In this document: one piece after another, positions 54,729 to 64,000 of the stretch | Layout of the letters: each line of letters begins with the position of its first letter | Numbering within the stretch: position 1 is the first letter of the stretch | Assembly: GCF_000376805.1 (NCBI RefSeq) | Contig: NZ_AQXT01000002.1 | Span: forward strand, 2,356,001 to 2,420,000 | Length of the DNA: 64,000 nucleotides | DNA from: Henriciella marina DSM 19595 | Lineage (GTDB): Bacteria; Pseudomonadota; Alphaproteobacteria; Caulobacterales; Hyphomonadaceae | Direction: 5' to 3' | Program-made: the position numbers and the translations under genes | Notes under the pieces: model-generated | Databases searched by the model: none | The model's input: the letters and a program-made list of their open reading frames with translations, nothing else | What the model was told of the DNA's origin: nothing

Positions 54729-56732
54729 TCAGCTCTTGGTCGCTTTGCGCGCGATTTCCTGCATCGAGGTGCGCTTGACATCCCGCGAGCCATAGCGCGG
54801 GCCACCGCGCGCGGTCTCCGAAACGCCACTTGCCGCCTTCTGGCCGCCACCAGTGCCACGCGGCATCTGCACCGCCATCGCTTTCTGGTCAGGCAGATTA
54901 CCTTCTTCATCGAAGAGGCTGGCAAGTTGTTCGGTGATGGCTCCGCCCAGCTGTTCGGCGTCGACGAGGGTTACGGCACGCCGATAATAGCGGGTCACAT
55001 CATGGCCGATGCCGATGGCGATCAGCTCGACCGGGCTACGGTTCTCTATTTCAGAGATCACCTGGCGCAAGTGCCGCTCAAGATAATTGCCGACGTTCAC
55101 GCTGAGCGTGGAATCGTCAACCGGCGCCCCGTCAGAGATCACCATCATGATCTTGCGCTGTTCGGGCCGGGCGAGGATGCGGTTATGCGCCCAGAGCAGG
55201 GCCTCGCCATCGATGTTTTCCTTCAGGAGGCCTTCTCGCATCATCAGACCAAGATTACGCCGCGCGCGGCGCCACGGATCATCTGCCGACTTGTAGACGA
55301 TGTGACGAAGATCATTGAGCCGCCCGGGACCGGCAGGCTTGTTCGCCTTCACCCAGTCCTCACGGGCGAGCCCGCCCTTCCAGGCCTTGGTCGTAAAGCC
55401 GAGAATCTCGACCTTCACACCGCAGCGCTCAAGCGTTCTGGCGAGGATGTCGGCACAGAGCGCCGCAATCATGATCGGGCGGCCACGCATTGAGCCGGAA
55501 TTATCCAGGAGCAGCGTCACAACCGTGTCGCGAAACTCGGAGTCTTCTTCCTGCTTGAAGGAAAGCGGTGCCGTCGGATCAGTGATCACGCGCGTCAGGC
55601 GCGCTGTGTCCAGCACGCCCTCTTCAAGATCGAATGACCAGGACCGGTTCTGCTGTGCCATGAGCCGGCGCTGCAGCCTGTTGGCAAGCTTCGAGACAGC
55701 GCCCTGCAGGGACTGGAGCTGATGGTCGAGATAGGCGCGCAGCCGCGTCAGTTCTTCTGGATCGCACAGGTCTGCGGCTTTGGCGATCTCATCATGCGCC
55801 GTGCTGAAGACGCGGTAGGAGAAGTCCTGCTTTTCATCCCCGTCGCGATAATTCGGGCGAAGCGGCTTTGAGCCCTCATCGCTCTCGTCGAAGTCTTCTT
55901 CGCCGTCAGCCTCAGCATCCGCGTCAACGGAAACGTTGGTCTCTTCGCCTTCGACGTCGTCGCTTTCGCCAGCTTCCATCTCTTCGGTGGACGAGCCTTC
56001 GGTTTCATCGCCCTGATCGGGCTCGTCGCTGGAGGCTTCCTGCTGATCGGACTCTTCTTCGCTCTCGGATTCGTTTTCGTCTTCCTGTTCGTCGCCAGCC
56101 TCATCGCCTTCGGTGAGGTCCTTGATGAGGCGCTGGACGGTCTTTGCGAAAGCGCGCTGATCGTTGAGCTGGCCAAGCAACTCATCAAGCGCATTGCCCC
56201 CGCGCGAGGTAACCTCGTCGCGCCAGATCGAGGCGATGCCTTCGGCTTCCGCTGGCAGTTTGCGGCCCGTCAGCTTTTCACGCAGCAGGAACTCGACCGC
56301 CGGCGCGATGGGCGCATCCGTGCGGTCCTGCATGCGGCTATAACCTGCCTTTTCACACCGGGCTGCCAGCGCCGCGTCGAGGTTTGCGGCCGTGCCGTCC
56401 ATCGCATTGGCGCCGATCGACTCGATGCGGGCCCGCTCCGCGGCTTCATAGACCTGGCGGGCCATTTCGCCGCTTGGCCTGTCAGCCGCGTGCGCAGAGG
56501 CATCATGGTGGGCCATGCGCAGCGACAGCGCGTCTGCCTCACCGCGGGCGCGGGCTGCCTGTTCGGGCGAAAGTTCCCGGGGCGGCGATTGCAGGACGAG
56601 GCGGCCCTCTTCTATACGGCCAGCCTCTGAGACAAAGCTCGTTTCCACGTCGCGCGTCTGGCTCATCGCCTTGGCGGTCGCGGCCAGTGCCTGCTTGAAC
56701 AGTTCGAGGGGCGTATCGTCCTTGTTAGACAT
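54729..56732 (-). CDS. cobT: Cobaltochelatase subunit CobT
   Basis: A 667-residue partner of CobS, part of the AAA+ motor of aerobic cobaltochelatase. The N-terminal CobT region covers about 1-220. A long acidic Glu/Asp/Ser linker follows (about 215-285). The C-terminal VWA domain has MIDAS motif [14 protein letters not shown] (about 395-410) and [12 protein letters not shown] (about 525). The start at 56732 (MSNKDDTP) has GAGG upstream. It is downstream of cobS; the big catalytic subunit cobN is not in the window. Confidence 0.94.
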   Translation of the reverse strand: MSNKDDTPLELFKQALAATAKAMSQTRDVETSFVSEAGRIEEGRLVLQSPPRELSPEQAARARGEADALSLRMAHHDASAHAADRPSGEMARQVYEAAERARIESIGANAMDGTAANLDAALAARCEKAGYSRMQDRTDAPIAPAVEFLLREKLTGRKLPAEAEGIASIWRDEVTSRGGNALDELLGQLNDQRAFAKTVQRLIKDLTEGDEAGDEQEDENESESEEESDQQEASSDEPDQGDETEGSSTEEMEAGESDDVEGEETNVSVDADAEADGEEDFDESDEGSKPLRPNYRDGDEKQDFSYRVFSTAHDEIAKAADLCDPEELTRLRAYLDHQLQSLQGAVSKLANRLQRRLMAQQNRSWSFDLEEGVLDTARLTRVITDPTAPLSFKQEEDSEFRDTVVTLLLDNSGSMRGRPIMIAALCADILARTLERCGVKVEILGFTTKAWKGGLAREDWVKANKPAGPGRLNDLRHIVYKSADDPWRRARRNLGLMMREGLLKENIDGEALLWAHNRILARPEQRKIMMVISDGAPVDDSTLSVNVGNYLERHLRQVISEIENRSPVELIAIGIGHDVTRYYRRAVTLVDAEQLGGAITEQLASLFDEEGNLPDQKAMAVQMPRGTGGGQKAASGVSETARGGPRYGSRDVKRTSMQEIARKATKS

Positions 56733-56825
56733 GGTCCTCACTTAGCGCCCGGTTTCGCAGTTTCGAAGGGTTTTGCGAGTCCCCCAGCGGCGCGGTCACC
56801 ACCCGGCGGACTGCTTTCTGGCAGA

Positions 56826-57809
56826 TCAGGCGACGCGCACCATCAGCGCGCTCTCTGGCAATTCCTCACCGAAGCAGCGCTGATACATCTCAGCGACCAG
56901 TGGCCGCTCAAGTTCGTCGCACTTGTTAAGGAAGGTCATCCGGAAGGAATGGCCGAGATCGCCGAAGATCCGGTAGTTCTCTGCCCAGGTGATCACCGTG
57001 CGCGGGCTCATCACGGTCGAGATATCGCCGTTCATGAAAGCGTTGCGGGTCAGGTCTGCAAGGCGCACCATTTTCGACAGGAGCTCCTTGTCGAGGTCGG
57101 TTGCCTTGGTCGCGACGATCTCCACTTCGGCATCATGCTCGAGATAGTTGAGCGTGGTGACGATGCTCCACCGGTCCATCTGGCCCTGGTTAAGCTGCTG
57201 GGTGCCGTGATAGAGGCCGGTCGTATCGCCAAGGCCGACCGTATTGGTCGTCGCGAAAAGGCGGAAATACGGGTTCGGCGAGATCACCCGGTTCTGGTCG
57301 AGCAGGGTGAGACGGCCAGAGGCTTCCAGAACGCGCTGGATCACGAACATCACGTCCGGGCGGCCAGCATCGTATTCGTCAAAGGTAATCGCGACCGGGC
57401 GTTGCAGCGCCCAAGGCAGGATGCCTTCGCGGAATTCGGTGACCTGAACGCCTTCTTTCAGCACGATTGCGTCCTTGCCGACCATGTCGATCCGGCTGAC
57501 ATGGCTGTCGAGGTTGATGCGGATCATCGGCCAGTTAAGCCGCGCCGCAACCTGCTCGATATGGGTCGATTTGCCGGTGCCGTGATAGCCCTGCACCATC
57601 ACACGGCGATTGTGCTCGAAGCCCGCCAGGATCGCCAGCGTTGTCTGAGGATCGAAGCGGTAGGATTCGTCAATCTCCGGCACGTATTCGGTCTTCGTTT
57701 CGAAGCCGTGCACGACCATGTCGGTGTCGATGCCGAAAACATCACGGACCTTGATCTCTACGGTCGGCTCAAGCTCGGTCAGAACATCGGTATCGCTGGT
57801 CAGGCTCAT
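56826..57809 (-). CDS. cobS: Cobaltochelatase AAA+ subunit CobS
   Basis: A 327-residue AAA+ ATPase working with CobT. Walker A is [18 protein letters not shown] (about 74-91), Walker [15 protein letters not shown] (about 138-151), and sensor [14 protein letters not shown] (about 186-199). The C-terminal [16 protein letters not shown] and [14 protein letters not shown] are typical. It has a GAGG site ten bases before the ATG. 93 bases separate it from cobT. Confidence 0.95.
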   Translation of the reverse strand: MSLTSDTDVLTELEPTVEIKVRDVFGIDTDMVVHGFETKTEYVPEIDESYRFDPQTTLAILAGFEHNRRVMVQGYHGTGKSTHIEQVAARLNWPMIRINLDSHVSRIDMVGKDAIVLKEGVQVTEFREGILPWALQRPVAITFDEYDAGRPDVMFVIQRVLEASGRLTLLDQNRVISPNPYFRLFATTNTVGLGDTTGLYHGTQQLNQGQMDRWSIVTTLNYLEHDAEVEIVATKATDLDKELLSKMVRLADLTRNAFMNGDISTVMSPRTVITWAENYRIFGDLGHSFRMTFLNKCDELERPLVAEMYQRCFGEELPESALMVRVA

Positions 57810-57898
57810 GAATTATCGTCCTCGAAATTGTCTCGCGGGTCTCAAGATGGGGTTCTAACACGCGAATGAAATGCGACTAGTGCGACGTCAGGTAAAGG

Positions 57899-59584
57899 TC
57901 AGTCGGTCGCAGACCAGACAATTTCGCCCTGCACGACTGTCATCACTGCATTTAATTCCAGAATCTCGTCTTCAGGTACGCTCATCAGGTCGGCGTCAAA
58001 AACAGTGAAGTCAGCCAGCTTGCCGATCTCGATCGTGCCGAGATCGTCTTCCATGAAGGCGGCATAGGCCGCCGATGAGGTGAAGAGGGCAAGCGCGTCC
58101 TCTCTGGAAAGCGCCTGTTCCGGGTGCCAGCCCTCACCGGAATTGCCGTCGAGGTCCTCGCGCGCCACAGCGGCATAGAATTCGATCAGGGGCGAGCCAA
58201 CTTCGACGGGGGCGTCCGAGCCGCCCGCAATCACAGCGCCAGCGTCCAGCAGGTCCTGCCAGGCATAGGCCCCATCAAGCCGGTCCATGCCGAGACGGGC
58301 CGGCGCAAATTTCAAATCGCCAATTGCATGCGACGGTTGCATGGACGCGATCAGGCCAAGACCAGGCACGCGGGCAATGTCATCGGGGTGGAGGATCTGC
58401 GTGTGCTCGATGCGCCAGCGTTTGTCGGCGCCAAGTCCAAGCTCCTCATAGACGTCGAGGATGCGCCGGTTCGCAAGGTCACCGATGGCGTGGATCGCAA
58501 GTTGCACCCCTTGCTCATCGGCCTTTTGCATCAGCGCACTGAGGCCATCCGGCTCCAGAAGGGCAAGGCCGCTGGTATCCGGGCGGTCCGAATAGGGCTC
58601 AATGAGTAGCGCGCCGCGAGAGCCGAGCGCGCCATCCATGTAAAGCTTTACTGCGCGGTTTGTGATCGTGTCCGTTTCAAACGAGCGGGCCTCTGCAATG
58701 GCAAACCCATCCTCGTCAAATGCATTATAGATACGGATCGGCAGTCCGCCGTCACCATCAAGCTCCGCCATTATCCCGGCATGGTCTGCCGGGACACTCA
58801 TATTATGAAGGCCGGTCCAGCCGCGCGCAGCGTAGACGCCAGCGCCCTCGACATAGGCCCGCCGGATATCTTCATCACTTGGCTGAGCGACGAGACCCCA
58901 GAGCGGCGTCATCGCATTATCGATCAGGATACCGGTCGCATTGCCATCGGCATCGCGTTCGATCTTGCCGCCGTCCGGATCGGGCGTCGCAGCGTCGATA
59001 CCGGCCGCTTCAAGCGCGGCCGAGCTTGCGACCAGCGCGTGCCCGTCGGAGCGTTGCAGGATAACGATCCTGTCGCCGACAACGGCATCAAGATCGGCCG
59101 CACTCGGCATGCGGCCTTCTGGCCAGCCGGTCTCGATCCAGCCGCGACCGACAATGATCGCCTCCTCGCCAAGGCTCTCGGCTTCTGCCGCTATACGCGT
59201 GACCAGCTCTTCGATGGAGGCGGTTCCAGTAAGGTCCAGCGACAGTTCTCGTTGTCCGATCCCCAGAAGATGGGCGTGGCTGTCGGTAAAGCCCGGATAC
59301 ATGAAACCATTGTTCAGCGAGACAAACTCTGCGTTTTCGATATCGACCTGCGCATCGACACTATCGGCCGTCCCTGTCCAGACGATGCGGCCATCCGCAT
59401 CGACAGCAACAGCATCCACAGTCTGGCTCCCGACACCGGTATAGATTGTGCCGCTTGAAAAGACCTTCGTCGCCACTGGCTGCGCCATATCGGCGGCATC
59501 TGTCGCATCGGGGACGGGTGTCTCGGCCTGCGGGGCACAAGCCGCCAATATAGCGGCGGACAGAATTAAGGCGTTACGCAACAT
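57899..59584 (-). CDS. YtcJ-like amidohydrolase lipoprotein
   Basis: A 561-residue amidohydrolase-3 family protein with a lipoprotein signal (lipobox LAAC, Cys16), so it is anchored at the membrane outside the cytoplasm. The metal site starts YPGFTDSHAHLLGIG (about 97-111). Later ligands are in LAIHAIGDLANRR (about 358-370), WRIEHTQILHPDD (about 386-398) and AGGSDAPVEVGSPL (about 453-466). The substrate is unknown. The start has GGGAG upstream. Confidence 0.9.
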   Translation of the reverse strand: MLRNALILSAAILAACAPQAETPVPDATDAADMAQPVATKVFSSGTIYTGVGSQTVDAVAVDADGRIVWTGTADSVDAQVDIENAEFVSLNNGFMYPGFTDSHAHLLGIGQRELSLDLTGTASIEELVTRIAAEAESLGEEAIIVGRGWIETGWPEGRMPSAADLDAVVGDRIVILQRSDGHALVASSAALEAAGIDAATPDPDGGKIERDADGNATGILIDNAMTPLWGLVAQPSDEDIRRAYVEGAGVYAARGWTGLHNMSVPADHAGIMAELDGDGGLPIRIYNAFDEDGFAIAEARSFETDTITNRAVKLYMDGALGSRGALLIEPYSDRPDTSGLALLEPDGLSALMQKADEQGVQLAIHAIGDLANRRILDVYEELGLGADKRWRIEHTQILHPDDIARVPGLGLIASMQPSHAIGDLKFAPARLGMDRLDGAYAWQDLLDAGAVIAGGSDAPVEVGSPLIEFYAAVAREDLDGNSGEGWHPEQALSREDALALFTSSAAYAAFMEDDLGTIEIGKLADFTVFDADLMSVPEDEILELNAVMTVVQGEIVWSATD

Positions 59585-59642
59585 GGTCAGGCTCCCAGCT
59601 CATCTTTCGTCACTGGCTGGCGTATATATCGGCGCAACGCAA

Positions 59643-59672
59643 ACAAAAACGCGCCCCGAAGAGGAGCGCGTT
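59643..59672 (-). terminator. Intrinsic terminator after rpmB
   Basis: On the minus strand a 10-bp stem AACGCGCTCC/GGGGCGCGTT (one T-G pair) is followed by a T-rich run, 28 bases past the rpmB stop. Confidence 0.75.
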
Positions 59673-59700
59673 ACTGTAAATTCGAAGACCGTCTGTAAGC

Positions 59701-60003
59701 CTACGCTTCGGCTTCAGCAGCTTCCGTTGCCTGCTTCTGAAGATCGCGTTTGACCTTCAGCGCCTTTGGCGAAAGCGTATCGTCCTTGGACTGGGCCAGA
59801 TAACCGTCGAGGCCACCTAGCTTGTCGACCGTGCGGAGCGTCTTTGCGGCGATGCGCAGGGAAACGTTCCGGTCGAGGGCATCAGACCGCAGGGTAACGT
59901 TGACGAGGTTCGGCAGGAACCGGCGCTTCGATTTGACGTTCGAGTGGCTCACTCGGTTGCCGGTGATCGGCTTTACACCTGAAAGTTCGCATTGGCGTGC
60001 CAT
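59701..60003 (-). CDS. rpmB: 50S ribosomal protein L28
   Basis: A 100-residue L28. The start MARQCELSGVKPITGNRVSHSN followed by KSKRRFLPNLVNVTLRSDAL is typical. L28 helps ribosome assembly. The C-terminal end (about 80-100) is a short Lys/Gln/Glu/Ala tail. The longer reading upstream has no support. Confidence 0.95.
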   Translation of the reverse strand: MARQCELSGVKPITGNRVSHSNVKSKRRFLPNLVNVTLRSDALDRNVSLRIAAKTLRTVDKLGGLDGYLAQSKDDTLSPKALKVKRDLQKQATEAAEAEA

Positions 60004-60213
60004 GGGGCGCTCGCTTATAGTGTTAGATAAAATCAGAAGCGGCGCTAATACGCGCCAGGCATCCAAAGGTCAACCGCTACACACATCCCTTAGCATAAGG
60101 CCGAACAGTGTTATTGTTGCGGCGAACCAAGGACGCCCCTGTTCACCTTCCATTGGGCTGTGCACATATAGGACCGAATGCTGCAAAGCCCGGAATTTAA
60201 GGACATCCCTCTT

Positions 60214-61080
60214 ATGAAAAAGCTGATCGCTGCCACAAGCCTCATTGCGCTTGCGACCGGAGGCCTGTCATCTGCGCAGTCCGCGCCCACCGCCATGGCT
60301 ACACCGCTGACCGATATCCGCGACGGCGAGCCCATGCGCCTTGTCTATGAGGTGAAGGCGACAGCCTGGGCGCTCTTCATCCCGATTACGGGCCGCGCGA
60401 ATTTCCGCATGGACCTGAAACCGAACACCTATTCCATCAAAGCCAACGTCAAGACGACGGGCCTGGCCGATATCCTCGTCAATTATGACATGCGCCTGGC
60501 CGCCAGCGGTTATGTGCGCGACGACCATCTGCAGCCTTATGCCTATGTCTCGCAGAACCGCGACGGCAAGAAGAACCGCCGGGTCGAGATGACCTATGGC
60601 AGCGATGATGTCGAGATGACCGCAACGCCGGCTTTCGGCAATCTCGGCGAACCCCCGGCAACGCCCGCCCAGAAACTTGGCGCCGCCGATCCACTGACTG
60701 CTTTTCTGGGACACGCGTTCCTGCCCCGTCCGGCAAACGGAAACCCCTGCGGCGGGCCAATGAAGATCTTTGATGGGCGTCAGCTGACCTATCTGACGTT
60801 CGAGAATGCGGGCCTGAAAGAGGTCAAGACCGACGCCTTTCGCGGCGAAGCCTATGAGTGCCATGTCGATATGGACAAGGTCGCCGGCTACGATGCCGAC
60901 GAGATCAATGCGAAAGAGACGCTGACCGGCATTGATGGCCCCCTTCGCATGTGGATGGCGCCAATGGACAATGGCACTTACATGCCTGTGAAGATCCAGG
61001 CTGACACCGATGCCATCGGTACGGTGACGCTCCAGGTGTCGAAACTTCGCTACGAATCTTTGGAGACAGGGTCCAACTAG
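60214..61080 (+). CDS. DUF3108 exported protein
   Basis: A 288-residue secreted protein: signal peptide MKKLIAATSLIALATGGLSS, with cleavage after SAQSA or so. The DUF3108 domain starts LVYEVKATAWALFIPITGRANF and has the typical YDMRLAASGYVRDDHLQPYAYVSQ. Two cysteines (NPCGG and YECHVD) may pair. Function unknown. The start at 60214 has AAGGA eleven bases upstream; 210 bases separate it from the divergent rpmB. Confidence 0.85.
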   Translation: MKKLIAATSLIALATGGLSSAQSAPTAMATPLTDIRDGEPMRLVYEVKATAWALFIPITGRANFRMDLKPNTYSIKANVKTTGLADILVNYDMRLAASGYVRDDHLQPYAYVSQNRDGKKNRRVEMTYGSDDVEMTATPAFGNLGEPPATPAQKLGAADPLTAFLGHAFLPRPANGNPCGGPMKIFDGRQLTYLTFENAGLKEVKTDAFRGEAYECHVDMDKVAGYDADEINAKETLTGIDGPLRMWMAPMDNGTYMPVKIQADTDAIGTVTLQVSKLRYESLETGSN

Positions 61081-61154
61081 ACCGCGTCTGCGACTGAGTA
61101 TCCTGGCCAGCCACCGCGTTGACCGCTTCAGGCGGCGCGGCTAAGGCCACCGGC

Positions 61155-61967
61155 ATGCCCTCCCAATCGCTCAAGATCACCACCTGGAATATCAACTCGA
61201 TCCGCCTCAGGGCGCCAAACGTCCAGGCCTTCCTCAAGGAAGAAGCCTCGGACGTTCTTTGCCTGCAGGAGATCAAGTGTCAGACGGACCAGTTTCCGGC
61301 AAAAGCCTTTCGCGAGATTGGCTATGATCATTGTCAGGTGTTTGGCCAGTCGGGCGGGCATCACGGCGTCGCGATCGTTTCGCGCCACCCGATCGAACCG
61401 GTCGATGCTCATCCGCTCTGCCGAGAAGGCCATGCGCGCGTCCAGACGGGCAGGGTAAAAGGGGCCCTGATCCACAATATCTACCTGCCCGCTGGCGGGG
61501 ATGAGCCGGACCCGGTCAAGAATGACAAGTTCGCTCACAAGCTCGACTTTCTCGCCTGTATGGCGCGGGACTTTGCCTCGTCAGCGATATCACCAGATCC
61601 ACATATTCTCGTCGGTGATCTCAATGTCGCCCCGCACGAAAATGATGTCTGGTCCCACAAACAGCTTTTGAAGATTGTCTCTCACACGCCAGTTGAAACT
61701 GAAGCGCTTGAGAAAGTCCGCCAGAGCGGCGGCTTCACCGATATTGCCCGGGCCCGCCACTCCGACGACCAGAAGCTTTATTCATGGTGGTCCTATCGCG
61801 CGAAAGACTGGGCCGCCTCAAATCGTGGTCGCCGCCTCGATCATATCTGGGCAAATGACGCAGCCATGACGGCCGCAGATCTTGAAAGCTACAGGATCCA
61901 TCTTGGCTGGCGCGGCGGCTGGAAGCCATCCGATCACGCGCCCGTCAGCACAACGTTCAATTTCTAG
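61155..61967 (+). CDS. xthA: Exodeoxyribonuclease III
   Basis: A 270-residue AP endonuclease/3'-5' exonuclease of base-excision repair. Signatures: ITTWNINSIRLRAPNVQAFL (about 8-27), LCLQEIKCQ (Glu metal ligand, about 36), HILVGDLNVAPHENDVW (about 151-167) and GRRLDHIWAN...SDHAPVSTTF near the end. The start at 61155 (MPSQSLKITTWN) was chosen for the nearest ribosome-like TAAGG. Confidence 0.95.
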   Translation: MPSQSLKITTWNINSIRLRAPNVQAFLKEEASDVLCLQEIKCQTDQFPAKAFREIGYDHCQVFGQSGGHHGVAIVSRHPIEPVDAHPLCREGHARVQTGRVKGALIHNIYLPAGGDEPDPVKNDKFAHKLDFLACMARDFASSAISPDPHILVGDLNVAPHENDVWSHKQLLKIVSHTPVETEALEKVRQSGGFTDIARARHSDDQKLYSWWSYRAKDWAASNRGRRLDHIWANDAAMTAADLESYRIHLGWRGGWKPSDHAPVSTTFNF

Positions 61968-61980
61968 ACCCAGTCTTAAG

Positions 61981-62670
61981 TCAGCCTGCCTGTAAGCGGT
62001 AGCCGCCTGTCTCTGTCATCAGAATGCGCGCATTGGCAGGGTCAGGCTCGATCTTCTGGCGCAGTCGATAGACGTGCGTTTCCAGCGTGTGGGTCGTGAC
62101 CGCCGCGTTGTAACCCCAGACTTCTGAAAGCAATTCCTCTCGCGGCACGGCTTTGCCGCCCGCGCGGTAGAGGTATTTCAGGATATTTGTCTCTTTTTCC
62201 GTCAGCCGGACTTTCTGGTCATTTTCGGTCACAAGCAGCTTCATCGCGGGCTGGAACTCATAAGGCCCGAGGGTGAAAGTCGCATCCTCGCTTTGCTCGA
62301 AACTGCGCAGGTGCGCACGCACCCGCGCCAGCAGTACCGAAAACCTGAAGGGCTTTGTCACATAGTCGTTTGCGCCAGATTCCAGACCGAGGATCGTATC
62401 GGCGTCGCTATCTTGTCCCGTCAGCATGATCACCGGGGCCCGGAGGCCGCGCTGGCGCATAAGCTTACAGGCTTCGCGCCCATCCATGTCCGGCATGTCC
62501 ACATCGAGCAAAACAAGATCGAGGCGTGTCGTCTCAACAAGTTGCAGAGCCTCAGACGCATTCGCCGCTTCCAGCGCTTCAAATCCGTCATGCAGGCTGA
62601 ACTGTTCGGCAAGTGCGCCGCGAAGCTCATTATCGTCATCGACGAGCAGAATGGTCTTGGTGCTGATCAT
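61981..62670 (-). CDS. OmpR/PhoB-family response regulator
   Basis: A 229-residue regulator. Receiver: acidic pocket in LLVDDDNELR, phospho-acceptor Asp56 (LLDVDMPD), Thr84 (MLTGQ) and Lys106 (VTKPFR). The C-terminal winged helix (about 130-228) includes LTEKETNILKYLYRAGGKAVPREELLSEVWGY and THTLETHVYRLRQKIE...ILMTETGGYRL. No kinase gene is adjacent. It converges on xthA with 13 bases between stops and is divergent from the L,D-transpeptidase gene. Confidence 0.92.
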   Translation of the reverse strand: MISTKTILLVDDDNELRGALAEQFSLHDGFEALEAANASEALQLVETTRLDLVLLDVDMPDMDGREACKLMRQRGLRAPVIMLTGQDSDADTILGLESGANDYVTKPFRFSVLLARVRAHLRSFEQSEDATFTLGPYEFQPAMKLLVTENDQKVRLTEKETNILKYLYRAGGKAVPREELLSEVWGYNAAVTTHTLETHVYRLRQKIEPDPANARILMTETGGYRLQAG

Positions 62671-62770
62671 GGGTTCCGATGCCGGGTTGCTGGCTGTTGG
62701 CGGGACGCGATACACATAACACCGACTCGCCGTCGAATAACTAGATGATCACAATTTTGGGAGCGGCCAC

Positions 62771-63286
62771 ATGCCAACACGGTTCCGGGTGACGCCCGAC
62801 AGGAAGATTACCGGTCAGGGTCTGACATTTCCCTGTGCCATCGGGCGGGGCGGGATGGTCGAAGCGTCCAAAAAGAATGAAGGCGATGGCGCCTCTCCGA
62901 TCGGGCTCTGGAAAATCAAGCGCGTCTTCTGGCGCGCCGACAAGCTGGACCGCCCAAAGACAGCGCTGCCGGCGACCCCGCTCCACCCGGATGACGGCTG
63001 GTGTGATGCCCCGGATGATCCGCTTTACAATTGCGCCGTCAAACGCCCGTATCCAGCCAGCAACGAAGAGATGTGGCGCGAGGATGATGTCTATGACGTC
63101 GTGGTTCAGCTCGATCACAACACTGACCCCGTCGTGCCGGGCAAAGGCAGCGCCATCTTCATGCATGTTGCAAAGCCCGATTATGCGCCGACGGAAGGGT
63201 GTATCGCGCTCAGTCTCGATGACTTGAAGCAACTGCTTCAGCTCTGCGAAAAAGACTCTGCGATCGAAATTTTAAGAGCGAGCTAG
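62771..63286 (+). CDS. YkuD-type L,D-transpeptidase-domain protein
   Basis: A 171-residue protein with the L,D-transpeptidase catalytic motif: His132 (IFMHVAKPDYAP) and Cys144 (TEGCIALS). The usual S-H-G-C is T-E-G-C here. There is no signal peptide or binding domain, so export is uncertain. These enzymes cross-link peptidoglycan or attach proteins. Its stop shares a CTAG with the yggS-like gene. Confidence 0.85.
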   Translation: MPTRFRVTPDRKITGQGLTFPCAIGRGGMVEASKKNEGDGASPIGLWKIKRVFWRADKLDRPKTALPATPLHPDDGWCDAPDDPLYNCAVKRPYPASNEEMWREDDVYDVVVQLDHNTDPVVPGKGSAIFMHVAKPDYAPTEGCIALSLDDLKQLLQLCEKDSAIEILRAS

Positions 63287-63951
63287 GCCGTTTCGCGTTC
63301 GCCGAAGAAGGCGCTGCCCACCCGTACATGCGTCGCGCCGAGGCTGGCCCCCAACACATAGTCAGCGCTCATCCCCATCGAAACCCATGGCAGGCCAGCG
63401 CGATCGGCGAGCTTCTTCAGCAGGGCAAAATGCGGCCCCGCCGGTTCATCGACCGGCGGAATGGCCATCAGGCCTTTCAGCTCGCCCGGATAGGTGTCGC
63501 GCGTATAGGCGATGAGCTCATCCAGTTCATCCGGCATCACACCAGACTTCTGGTCCTCTTCGCCGGTATTCACCTGGATCATGAGATCTGGATAGCGGCC
63601 AAGCTTTTCGGCCGCCTCTGACAGCGTGCGGACGATCTTCTTGCGGTCCACCGTCTGGATGACATCGAACAGGGCGACGGCATCCTCAGACTTGTTGCTC
63701 TGCAGCGGCCCGATCAGGTGGAGGCACAGGCCCTCAATGTCGCGCCTTGCCTGCCAGTGGTCCTGCGCCTCCTGAACACGGTTCTCGCCGAACACGCGCT
63801 GGCCTGCGTCAAGCGCCGCCTGAAGCCGCTCATCTGGCTGTTTCTTGGAAACAGCGATCAGCTCCACCATCTGGTCGCTCGCGTCTGACAGCTCTTGCAA
63901 AATCTGAGCGCGGCTGTCGGCTATGTCGTGGTCATTTGCAGTGCTAGGCAT
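63283..63951 (-). CDS. YggS/PLPBP-type PLP homeostasis protein
   Basis: A 222-residue alanine-racemase-fold protein that binds PLP without known catalysis. The PLP lysine is in LIAVSKKQPDERLQAALDAG (about 31-50), and FGENRVQEAQDHW and LIGPLQSNKSED follow. Near the end are SMGMSADYVLGASLGATHVRVGSAFFGE. The ATG 63951 is preferred; a GTG at 63966 is possible and would overlap the divergent gene. Confidence 0.92.
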   Translation of the reverse strand: MPSTANDHDIADSRAQILQELSDASDQMVELIAVSKKQPDERLQAALDAGQRVFGENRVQEAQDHWQARRDIEGLCLHLIGPLQSNKSEDAVALFDVIQTVDRKKIVRTLSEAAEKLGRYPDLMIQVNTGEEDQKSGVMPDELDELIAYTRDTYPGELKGLMAIPPVDEPAGPHFALLKKLADRAGLPWVSMGMSADYVLGASLGATHVRVGSAFFGERETA

Positions 63952-63957
63952 GATCGG

Positions 63958-64000
63958 ATGAAACACGCCCCGGCCATCGCCCGCAAGTTCCGAAATGCCG
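63958..64000 (+). CDS. First codons of a divergent gene
   Basis: An ATG (MKHAPAIARKFRNA) opens a frame that runs off the window. Only fourteen codons are visible, so no family can be assigned. It begins 6 bases from the yggS-like start, so both would have to share or overlap promoters. Confidence 0.35.
   Translation, partial: MKHAPAIARKFRNA

Overview
The window is one contiguous stretch of a GC-rich alphaproteobacterial chromosome. The best guess is a member of the Hyphomonadaceae/Maricaulales (Caulobacter relatives that are often stalked or budding). This rests on gene content and order: argH-lptM-lysA-DUF4175, bolA divergent from a J-domain gene, cobS-cobT, a TonB-dependent receptor, many lipoproteins, and a canonical CtrA-type box (TTAA-N7-TTAAC). 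The placement is an inference; no 16S rRNA or other taxonomic marker is present.

Layout. 0-10 kb: the 3' end of msrA, then lolA and ftsK, an ammonium transporter, a UbiH-type hydroxylase, and a minus-strand run of small housekeeping genes (DUF971, Trm112, Lon-N domain, CnoX-like thioredoxin, ProX), ending with a DUF6065 gene. 10-14.7 kb: a palindromic repeat cluster, tRNA-Gly(GCC), a TonB-dependent receptor, a PRISE-like reductase and a DUF2147 protein. 14.7-20 kb: pabB, a pabC-like gene, a PPP phosphatase, and the Holliday-junction operon ruvC-ruvA-ruvB. 20-22.7 kb: a small membrane protein, bolA, a J-domain gene, trmD and rplS. 22.7-24.5 kb: an isolated gene for an exported protein made of nearly five 76-residue repeats, behind a CtrA-type box and other dyads. 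This is the most unusual item in the window. 24.5-31 kb: leucine genes leuC, leuD and leuB with unrelated small genes between them, then asd. 31-35 kb: a signalling cluster of GAF protein, PAS-GGDEF-EAL protein and OmpR-type regulator. 35-41 kb: RarD and LysE/RhtB exporters, a family VIII esterase, and a malyl-CoA-lyase-like plus mesaconyl-CoA-hydratase-like pair with an ArsC-like gene between them. 41-46 kb: dapF, mtaB, ftsY and 5-formyl-THF cyclo-ligase. 46-52 kb: DUF4175, lysA, lptM and argH on the minus strand, with tlpA divergent. 52-57.9 kb: a lipoprotein divergent from a PiuC-type dioxygenase, a phytase-like lipoprotein, cobT and cobS. 57.9-64 kb: an amidohydrolase lipoprotein, rpmB, DUF3108, xthA, an OmpR-type regulator, an L,D-transpeptidase, a YggS-type PLP protein and the first codons of a divergent gene.

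Most genes are ordinary core metabolism and information processing in tight operons. ATGA start/stop overlaps are frequent, and several genes appear to start with TTG. No insertion sequence, prophage, CRISPR array or plasmid gene was seen. The accessory-looking parts are the repeat-protein locus, the palindrome cluster beside the tRNA, the c-di-GMP cluster, and the iron-related-looking divergent pair near 53 kb.
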